NCBI RefSeq assembly: GCF_002160825.1
Contig: NZ_NFLI01000006.1
Coordinates: 1-64,000, forward strand
Reading direction: 5' to 3'
Source: Lachnoclostridium sp. An131
GTDB taxonomy: Bacteria; Bacillota; Clostridia; Lachnospirales; Lachnospiraceae
Length of the DNA stretch: 64,000 nucleotides
The notes under the pieces were generated by a model. That model had not been told where the DNA came from. It saw only the letters and a list, made by a program, of their open reading frames with translations, and made no database searches. How positions within the stretch are numbered: the first letter of the stretch is position 1; each line of letters begins with the position of its first letter. Below, one piece after another: positions 58,377-64,000 of the stretch. Made by a program: the position numbers and the translations under genes.

Positions 58377-60730
58377 TATATTCCCTCCCAGAACTCCCCG
58401 ATCCTTTTTCCGGCATCCTTCAGGCGGCAAACCTGGCAGTCCCCCCACTCCAGAGGAAACAGCCCCCTGTAATCGCTGCCCAGGAACCGGTTGTCGAGAA
58501 GCAGAATCACTCCCCGGTCTTCGTCTGTACGAATTACGCGGCCGGCGGCCTGCAGAACCTTATTCATACCGGGATACCGGTATGCATAGGCAAAGCCGTC
58601 CATTCCCTTCTCTTCATAATACTGGCGCAGAATCTCCCTCTCATGGCAGACCTGGGGGAGGCCGGTTCCGACCACAGCCGCCCCTATCAGGGCCTCACGC
58701 TTCAGATCGATTCCCTCGGAAAAAATTCCTCCCAGCACGCAAAAGCCCAGCAGGCTTTTTCTTCCCCCGGCTTCAAACTGCCCGAGGAAGGCCTCCCGCT
58801 CCTCCTCCTTCATTCCGGACCGCTGTATCGCACATTCTGCCAGTCCTCCATATTTGTCCTGAAATACTTCAAAAACCTCCTGCATCATCCGGTAGGAAGG
58901 AAAAAACGCCAGATAATTTCCCTTCCTTCCCTCTGTCATTGCCGCCAGATAATCTGCAATTCTCTCATATTCCGTCCGGTTCCGCCTCGTATACCGGCTG
59001 CTCACATCCTGTCCCAGCAGAAGAAGACGCTTTTCTGCGGAAAACGGCGAGCGGGCATAAACCGCGTAATCATTCTCATCGCCAAGAAGATGCTTATAGT
59101 AAGGCATTGGAAGCAGGGTAGCCGAAAAAAATATCGCAGCGTTCCCTTTGTCAAGGCATTCCCTTAAGCTTTTGGCAGTCTCCACACAGTACAGCTTCAG
59201 GCGGAAATGTCCGTCCTCCCCTATTTCACTATATATCACATAATTTTCATCGAGCCGGTCTGCCGTGTTCAGGAAATCCCGGACCTGAAACCAGAAGTCC
59301 AGAACCTCCTTCTGCAGCTCCGGGTCCGCCCCCTCCTCCCGAATCCGGTCAAGCTCGGTAGAAAGAGACAGAAGCTGAAGCACGAATGCCCCCACATCCT
59401 CATGAAGCTGGTACGTATCGCATTCCTTTTTCAATCCCAGCAGATATTTATTGCAGCGCTCCAGACATCTCTCAGCTTTTTTATACCGTCCCTTTACCTT
59501 CCGTTTCAGCTCCAGAAAATCCTCCTTGCAGAGAGAGGCGCTGAACATTTCCCGTCCTCTCTCCACCAGATTGTGAGCCTCATCGATCAGGAAGAGATAT
59601 TCTCCCTTCACGCCCTCGGCAAAAAACCGCTTCAGGCGAACGCCGGGATCAAAGACATAATTGTAATCGCATATCACCGCGTCCGTCCAGGACGCCGTAT
59701 CCAGGCTCAGTTCAAAAGGGCAGACCTGGTGCTTATGCGCCTGCTTCAGAAGGACCTCCCGGCTCAGCTCATCCGGCCCTTCTGTCAGAAGCTCAAAGAC
59801 TGCTGCATTTACCCGGTCAAAATGCCCCTTCGCATACGGACAGGCTTCCGGATTGCATTGAACCTCTTCGCAGATACAGAGCTTTTCCTTGGCCGTCAGC
59901 GTCACGGTTTTCATGCGCAGCCCCTTCTCCCGCAGGATACGAAAGGTCTCCTCCGCCACCGTGCGTGTAACTGTCTTTGCCGTCAGATAAAAAATCCGGT
60001 CTCCCAGCCCCTCCCCCACAGCCTTTACCGCCGGAAATACGGTCGATATTGTCTTGCCGACTCCTGTGGGCGCCTGAATAAACAGCCGCTTCTTCCGGGC
60101 AATCGTCCGGTAAACGCCTGCCGCCAGGTCATACTGCCCTTCCCGGTAGGGAAACGGAAATTCAAGTGGGCGGATACTTTCTTTCCGTGTCCTCTTCCAC
60201 TCGAACTGAAATCCCGCCCATTTTCTGTATTCCTCCAGAAGCCCGGAAAACCATTCCTCCAGCTCCTCCCTGGTTCTGGTCTCCCGAAAAGCTTTCAGCT
60301 CTTCCGTCTCCAGATTCCCGTAGGTGAGCTGCACTCCGATCTCCGGCAGCTCCTGCTGGCTTGCATAGATAAAAGCGTAGCAGAGGGCCTGAGCCAGATG
60401 CACTCCCAGCGGTTTCTCAATCAGCCCCAAATCCCGGTAGACGCCTTTAATCTCATCGATCCAGCTCATCCCGTCTTCGGAAAAAATCCCGTCGGCACGC
60501 CCCTCGACCACACAGTCAAACTCTCCCATCGGCACCTTGATTTTCAGCGGAACCTCGGCTGCATAGCCAGCCCCCATCCGTTTCTGTATTTTTCTGTGAA
60601 GGCGGCTTCCAGCCTGCATGGCAAGAGGATCCGCTTTTCCCGTTATCCTGTTGTCCAGATCTCCCTCCCGCAGAATAAATTCCACAAGCGACCTGACGGA
60701 AATCCGAATCTCAGTTCTCATCTCATCCAT
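58376..60730 (-). CDS. Rad3/XPD-family (DinG-like) DNA helicase with N-terminal PD-(D/E)XK-like domain
   Basis: A protein of about 784 residues. Residues 1-130 contain an ADG-x12-DEIKG pattern resembling the PD-(D/E)XK nuclease core (D-ExK). The helicase follows with Walker A QAPTGVGKT and motif Ia FYLTAKTVTRTVAEE. A four-cysteine Fe-S region comes next (LCICEEVQCNPEACPYAKG; later HQVCPFEL), then a DEAH box (FLIDEAHNLVERGREM), FFSATLLP, GIFSEGIDLKREA and motif VI QAAGRVIRTDEDRG. The Fe-S cysteines and 5'-3' XPD fold point to unwinding of damaged or structured DNA. The start is uncertain: ATGs at 60730 and 60721 compete, both without a strong ribosome binding site. Confidence 0.85.
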   Translation of the reverse strand: MDEMRTEIRISVRSLVEFILREGDLDNRITGKADPLAMQAGSRLHRKIQKRMGAGYAAEVPLKIKVPMGEFDCVVEGRADGIFSEDGMSWIDEIKGVYRDLGLIEKPLGVHLAQALCYAFIYASQQELPEIGVQLTYGNLETEELKAFRETRTREELEEWFSGLLEEYRKWAGFQFEWKRTRKESIRPLEFPFPYREGQYDLAAGVYRTIARKKRLFIQAPTGVGKTISTVFPAVKAVGEGLGDRIFYLTAKTVTRTVAEETFRILREKGLRMKTVTLTAKEKLCICEEVQCNPEACPYAKGHFDRVNAAVFELLTEGPDELSREVLLKQAHKHQVCPFELSLDTASWTDAVICDYNYVFDPGVRLKRFFAEGVKGEYLFLIDEAHNLVERGREMFSASLCKEDFLELKRKVKGRYKKAERCLERCNKYLLGLKKECDTYQLHEDVGAFVLQLLSLSTELDRIREEGADPELQKEVLDFWFQVRDFLNTADRLDENYVIYSEIGEDGHFRLKLYCVETAKSLRECLDKGNAAIFFSATLLPMPYYKHLLGDENDYAVYARSPFSAEKRLLLLGQDVSSRYTRRNRTEYERIADYLAAMTEGRKGNYLAFFPSYRMMQEVFEVFQDKYGGLAECAIQRSGMKEEEREAFLGQFEAGGRKSLLGFCVLGGIFSEGIDLKREALIGAAVVGTGLPQVCHEREILRQYYEEKGMDGFAYAYRYPGMNKVLQAAGRVIRTDEDRGVILLLDNRFLGSDYRGLFPLEWGDCQVCRLKDAGKRIGEFWEGI

Positions 60731-60746
60731 AGGCTCATTGTAGCAC

Positions 60747-60777
60747 AAAAAAAGGAACTGGTAAACCAGCCCCTTTT
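60747..60777 (-). terminator. intrinsic terminator after the racemase cluster
   Basis: On the minus strand AAAAGGGGCTGGT (60765-60777) pairs with ACCAGTTCCTTTT (60750-60762) over 13 bp including two G-U pairs and a 2-base loop, and runs straight into further U's. It separates the racemase cluster from the helicase gene, whose start is about 20 bases further on. Confidence 0.8.
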
Positions 60778-60824
60778 CCTGTGATGAAGTAAGTTCCTGA
60801 GCATCCGGTCCGGAAAAAATCCCC

Positions 60825-60866
60825 CGTTTTTTATTTCACGTTTTTTATTTCACGTTTTTTGTTTTG
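60825..60866. repeat. three tandem 14-base repeats
   Basis: CGTTTTTTATTTCA occurs twice back to back (60825-60838, 60839-60852), followed by a degenerate third unit CGTTTTTTGTTTTG (60853-60866). It lies between the racemase gene and the terminator. No function is evident; on the plus strand it is T-rich, on the transcript A-rich. Confidence 0.6.
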
Positions 60867-60923
60867 TGTACTTATTTTGCGTATTTATTCCGCAGTCTTA
60901 TGCGCGTGGAAATGAAATACCGC

Positions 60924-61586
60924 TCAGCCCTGCCTGCGCACAGCTTCAAAATAGGCAAAGAGCCCCTCCGCCAGAACCGGGTCGATCACCGGAATTCCCA
61001 GATCCTTCTCCAGATCCCGGGCGATGCCGATGGTTGCCAGACCTGTGCAGCCAAGAGCAATTACCTCCGCGCCCATTTCTTTCAGCTCCCTCGCTTTCCG
61101 GAAACAGGATTCTCTTCCTTCCGGCGTCATCAGATCGAGTGTGCTGTTTACTCCCTCGGGTCTTCCCACAGCCACCAGTTTTTCCGGCGGAATCATCCGC
61201 AGGTAGGCCTTGGGAGCATAATCCACAATTCCCAGAACCGCGATCTTTTCCCCGTAACGGAGCGCCAGCGCTGCTGTGGTCTCTCCGCCTCCTGTTACCG
61301 GAATGCCGGGAAGCGCCTTACGCACCTCTGGCACACCCGGATCATCAGCGCAGCTGACAATAATCATATCCACATCTTCAAAGGATTTTGCCGTCTCCAC
61401 AACCTTTGGCACCGCAATCCGCTCCAGTTCATGGCTGTGAATTCCTTCCGGCTGATCCGGAATACATTTGGAAACACAGCGGATTCCGGGATAATGCTCC
61501 TCGATAAACCGCCCATGCATACCCACAAATTCCGGATCGTCAGAGGTCAGAACACGGATGACTCCCACAGTAAATTTTTTATCCAT
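60924..61586 (-). CDS. aspartate/glutamate/hydantoin racemase family protein
   Basis: A 220-residue cytoplasmic protein of the two-cysteine racemase superfamily. Both catalytic cysteines are in place: Cys79 in IIVSCADDPGV and Cys180 in VIALGCTGLATIG. GGGETTAALAL and GEKIAVLGIV are further family blocks. Family members racemise or isomerise Asp, Glu, hydantoins or maleate, so the substrate cannot be fixed. It is the last gene of the DUF1177-AroM-aminopeptidase-racemase set; three copies of a TAAGGAA unit (about 61598-61619) lie before its ATG and provide an unusual repeated ribosome-binding region. Confidence 0.85.
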   Translation of the reverse strand: MDKKFTVGVIRVLTSDDPEFVGMHGRFIEEHYPGIRCVSKCIPDQPEGIHSHELERIAVPKVVETAKSFEDVDMIIVSCADDPGVPEVRKALPGIPVTGGGETTAALALRYGEKIAVLGIVDYAPKAYLRMIPPEKLVAVGRPEGVNSTLDLMTPEGRESCFRKARELKEMGAEVIALGCTGLATIGIARDLEKDLGIPVIDPVLAEGLFAYFEAVRRQG

Positions 61587-61690
61587 GATCTATTTCCTTC
61601 CTTATTCCTTATTCCTTATACACAATATTCCATGTAATCTATACGCAGCCCTTCTATGCCGATACCTTCTGCTGCCGCGCACGGAAAATC

Positions 61691-62632
61691 TTAAACCACA
61701 AATTTTCCCTTATCAATAATCAGTTTGTCATCAAAATACAGCGTCGGCTCAAGGATAATTCCATCCATATGGCAGTCCGCCTTATTGGTGCCTCCGAAAG
61801 AGGTATTGGTTCCGAAAGCGATATGCACGGTTCCGTACACCTTTTCATCTTCCAGAATAATGCCGTTCAGAATGGCGGCCTCATTTGTGCCGATACCCAG
61901 CTCGCCTACCGTGGCGTTGCGCTCATTGGCCAGGAGGACATCCAGTTTTCCGTCCTTATCGCCCTCGATCTTCTGAAGCTTTCCGCCCCGGATGGTGACC
62001 TTCAGCGGAGCATCCAGCTTGCCGATGCCCACCATGGAACCGTCAATGATCATCTCACCATTGACGCCGTCCTCCAGGGGCGCGATATAAGCCTCGCCGG
62101 AAGGCAGGTTTCCGCTCTGTCCGGCTTCCCTGTATACACCGGGGCTGGGAATTCCTTTGCGTCCTTCCAGATCCAGAGTCAGCACGCAGCCGTCCTTTTC
62201 GATTCTGGCTGTCTTGCATTCCGTCAGCATCTCTGTAATCTTTGCAGTCAGCTTTTCCACAGCGCTGTAATCTGCCGTCATGGCTCCCTGGGAGAACATC
62301 TCCTCCGTGATGCCCGGCATGGTAGCCACTCTGGTGCCCGCCGCCACTGCCTGAATTCTAGCATTGGTATGGGTCAGGGACTTGGCTGTGGGGCAGATCA
62401 CGATATCCGCCGCTTTCATGGCTTCCGCAATCGCCTTCGGCGGCTCTTCGCCGTTGAGCTCCCGCTCTTTCATCACGGTCAGCATGGCCTCGCAGCCCAG
62501 ATTCTTCGCGCCCTCGTACAGGGCCTGCGCGATAGAAACTCTTGTGTCATCCGTGACGATAAAGACCTCTTCCCCGGCTTTCGCGCCCAGGCAGTCTCTT
62601 AACACATTTTCAGAAATCGTTACTAAATCCAT
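61691..62632 (-). CDS. M29-like metalloaminopeptidase
   Basis: A 313-residue protein of the AmpS/thermophilic aminopeptidase (M29) fold, shorter than the 370-410 residues of classical members. The metal ligands line up: Glu180 in PSGEAYIAPLEDG, Glu244 in VGELGIGTN, His270 in VHIAFGTNTSFGG, and His288 and Asp290 in CHMDG. The N-terminal domain (1-150) is also typical (SENVLRDCLGAKAGEEVFIV). Related proteins include the ring-opening dioxygenase NicX, so a non-peptidase reaction is possible. It is 10 bases after aroM and 104 bases before the racemase gene. Confidence 0.82.
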   Translation of the reverse strand: MDLVTISENVLRDCLGAKAGEEVFIVTDDTRVSIAQALYEGAKNLGCEAMLTVMKERELNGEEPPKAIAEAMKAADIVICPTAKSLTHTNARIQAVAAGTRVATMPGITEEMFSQGAMTADYSAVEKLTAKITEMLTECKTARIEKDGCVLTLDLEGRKGIPSPGVYREAGQSGNLPSGEAYIAPLEDGVNGEMIIDGSMVGIGKLDAPLKVTIRGGKLQKIEGDKDGKLDVLLANERNATVGELGIGTNEAAILNGIILEDEKVYGTVHIAFGTNTSFGGTNKADCHMDGIILEPTLYFDDKLIIDKGKFVV

Positions 62633-62642
62633 GTTCCGTCTC

Positions 62643-63317
62643 CTATTCCACGTCTGTCAGCTCAGAGATCACGCGGGCCAGCAGGGTCCTCGGCAGAACC
62701 ACCAGCTTTCCGGTCTCTCTGGCAAACATATTTTTCATCTCCTGGGTAAATCCGATACAGTCCAGAATTACCAGGTCGCCGTCCATATCCTTTACCTGGC
62801 GGGCGGCTTTTTCAAGTGTCTCCCAGTCCCCATAGGGTGAGGCAGGCACTGCCTTTACATGATCCACGAACTGAGACCATTTCTTCTCACACTGCTCCAC
62901 CTGAAGCGGAGACGGCGTAATCGTAATGATGCTGGATTTCTTGGTAAGCAGAGGAGCCACGCGGTTCAGGATGTGGCAGGGATACACCAGGGGGACCTTG
63001 GAAGTAAGGCTGTCCGGAAAATCTCCGGTACAGAAAAACATAATCAGGCGTACGCCTTCGTCCTCCAGCTCATGAATGCATTCCTGAAGCCTCGGCAGAA
63101 TGTGGCGCTCCGCAAAGGTCACGGAAGAACCGTCCGTCAGGCGGGAAACCAGAACGTAATCCCCTTCCTCAGGAGCGAAACGGGCGATCTCTTCCTTTGT
63201 CAGCCCGTCCAGTCCTCCTCTCTGGAGAAGCTCTACTTTGCCGTCAAAAAGCCGCATGATATCTGCCGTCACATCTGTTCTGGGAGCCTGTCCGATGGTA
63301 ATCGCTCCGATTTTCAT
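62643..63317 (-). CDS. AroM family protein
   Basis: A 224-residue protein beginning MKIGAITIGQAPRTDVTADI, the hallmark of the AroM family, with VELLQRGGLDGLTKEEI, YVLVSRLTDGSSV and an FFCTGDFP block carrying a cysteine. AroM is named for its position beside aroL in enteric bacteria, but its function is not established; the fold looks related to Asp/Glu racemases. Here it lies between DUF1177 and an M29-like aminopeptidase, 12 bases after the former. That supports a shared metabolic role distinct from shikimate synthesis. Confidence 0.85.
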   Translation of the reverse strand: MKIGAITIGQAPRTDVTADIMRLFDGKVELLQRGGLDGLTKEEIARFAPEEGDYVLVSRLTDGSSVTFAERHILPRLQECIHELEDEGVRLIMFFCTGDFPDSLTSKVPLVYPCHILNRVAPLLTKKSSIITITPSPLQVEQCEKKWSQFVDHVKAVPASPYGDWETLEKAARQVKDMDGDLVILDCIGFTQEMKNMFARETGKLVVLPRTLLARVISELTDVE

Positions 63318-63329
63318 GGCATTCCCTCC

Positions 63330-64000
63330 TTAGTCTTCTTTGCCCAGTGTCTGCAGATGCTTCATGGAGCCATACAGCTTCTGAAGACGCGCATACTCTT
63401 CCTCATCGTAGAATTTCAGTTCGCCCCTGCCGAAGTCCTTGGCTACCTCCAGCATGAAACGGGCAGCCTCTTCCACATCCGCAAAATGGGTCGCTCCTGT
63501 CGCGCAGCCCGGAACCATCACTTCCGCGGTGATTGCCACGCCTACCACCGGAGCGTCCGTAGCCGTACAGGGCTGCAGAACACTGTTCAGATGATATACG
63601 TCATTTCCATATGGAGTAATATCCTGCATGGTCAGCGGGAATACATAGGGAAGACGTCCCGTGGTGATCTGCATCTTCTCCAGCAGATCCTCAGAGGTAC
63701 GTAAGATCCATCCTTCCTTTACAGTCGGGGAAATGGCGAAGCCCCTCGTATTGATTACCCGGTTGCCCTTTGTGGTATCCACAGACAGGATAGCGTCCAG
63801 ATCCGGAGATACCTCTTCTCTGTTCACCTGTGACATCTCTACCGGAGATCCCATGAAGGGAACCGGCTTATGGGGCGCTGTGGGCGCATGGGGGCAGATC
63901 TGTGTGGAAATAAATACGTCGCCCTCCAGATAATCTCCCTTATTCTGCATATCCAGCAGCTTCGCAGCGATAGCGATTGCAGCCAGGGCTCCGTCACCGT
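63330..64000 (-). CDS. DUF1177 domain protein (5' end outside the window)
   Basis: The frame is open to the right edge of the window, reading GDGALAAIAIAAKLLDMQNK at its visible beginning, so the ATG at 63950 is internal and the true start lies outside. The visible 222 residues have DVFISTQICPHAPTAPHKPV, VEMSQVNREEVSPDLDAIL, TKGNRVINTRGFAISPTVKE and VGVAITAEVMVPGCATGATH, which match DUF1177. No function is known. The histidines, cysteines and acidic residues could bind a metal. It is the first visible gene of the cluster; its promoter and any transporter gene would be upstream, beyond the window. Confidence 0.85.
   Translation of the reverse strand, partial: GDGALAAIAIAAKLLDMQNKGDYLEGDVFISTQICPHAPTAPHKPVPFMGSPVEMSQVNREEVSPDLDAILSVDTTKGNRVINTRGFAISPTVKEGWILRTSEDLLEKMQITTGRLPYVFPLTMQDITPYGNDVYHLNSVLQPCTATDAPVVGVAITAEVMVPGCATGATHFADVEEAARFMLEVAKDFGRGELKFYDEEEYARLQKLYGSMKHLQTLGKED

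Noticed and set aside
60825-60866. CRISPR-like array
   Set aside because: The units are 14 bases and directly abutting, without spacers, and no cas genes are near.

Overview
The window comes from a low-GC-lineage Firmicute of class Clostridia, most likely a gut Lachnospiraceae-type anaerobe, although its own base composition is moderately GC-rich. The evidence is a SCIFF ranthipeptide and its radical-SAM maturase, a TIGR04086 membrane protein, a DUF1540 protein, HemZ, the anaerobic (cbi-type) cobalamin pathway, and purine-rich AGGAGG ribosome binding sites before most genes. The species cannot be named from the sequence. I saw no rRNA, tRNA, CRISPR array or intact transposase.

Layout. 1-5.1 kb (+): two tandem FtsX-type ABC permease paralogues, ending at a hairpin. 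5.1-5.7 kb (-): a 5'-truncated Rpn/PD-(D/E)XK transposase-like remnant. 5.7-28.2 kb (-): one very large cobalamin operon, read right to left from a strong promoter (28174-28202) and a cobalamin riboswitch with an intrinsic terminator. The order is tcdA, cbiL, cbiF, hemA, cbiH, hemC-cobA-hemD fusion, cobD, cbiP, cbiC, cobT, an alpha/beta hydrolase framed by two long palindromic elements, cbiD, cbiG, cbiJ-cbiE-cbiT fusion, cbiA, cobU, cobS, a short cobU-like gene, cobC, cbiB, cobO. Together these cover every step from cobalt-precorrin-2 to adenosylcobalamin, plus several tetrapyrrole steps. hemL, hemB, a precorrin-2 dehydrogenase and a cobalt chelatase are not in the window.

28.3-37.3 kb (-): a housekeeping run from a good promoter at 37245-37273: apt, rel, an MBL-fold hydrolase, hemZ, an HD-GYP protein, hisS, aspS. 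37.4-41.0 kb (-): scfA (SCIFF peptide), scfB (maturase) and recJ, closed by an intrinsic terminator. 41.1-41.8 kb: TIGR04086 (+) and DUF1540 (-). 41.9-50.5 kb (-): large polytopic membrane proteins. One is a YfhO/PTPS-related type protein. The other three genes carry four copies of one GT-C-like glycosyltransferase domain, two of them fused in a single 1035-residue protein. 50.5-54.3 kb (-): purL. 54.5-57.7 kb (+): a second large membrane protein of the first type and a LysR regulator. 57.7-60.7 kb (-): an uncharacterised gene coupled to a Rad3/XPD-family helicase with an N-terminal nuclease-like domain. 60.9-64.0 kb (-): an uncharacterised gene set, DUF1177 (cut by the window edge), AroM, M29-like aminopeptidase and Asp/Glu racemase, ending at an intrinsic terminator.

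The items most worth following are the two long palindromic elements around the hydrolase (one of which pairs with the cbiD Shine-Dalgarno sequence), the split features of the two CobU paralogues, tcdA as first gene behind the B12 riboswitch, the amplified membrane glycosyltransferases, and the DUF1177-AroM-aminopeptidase-racemase cluster.
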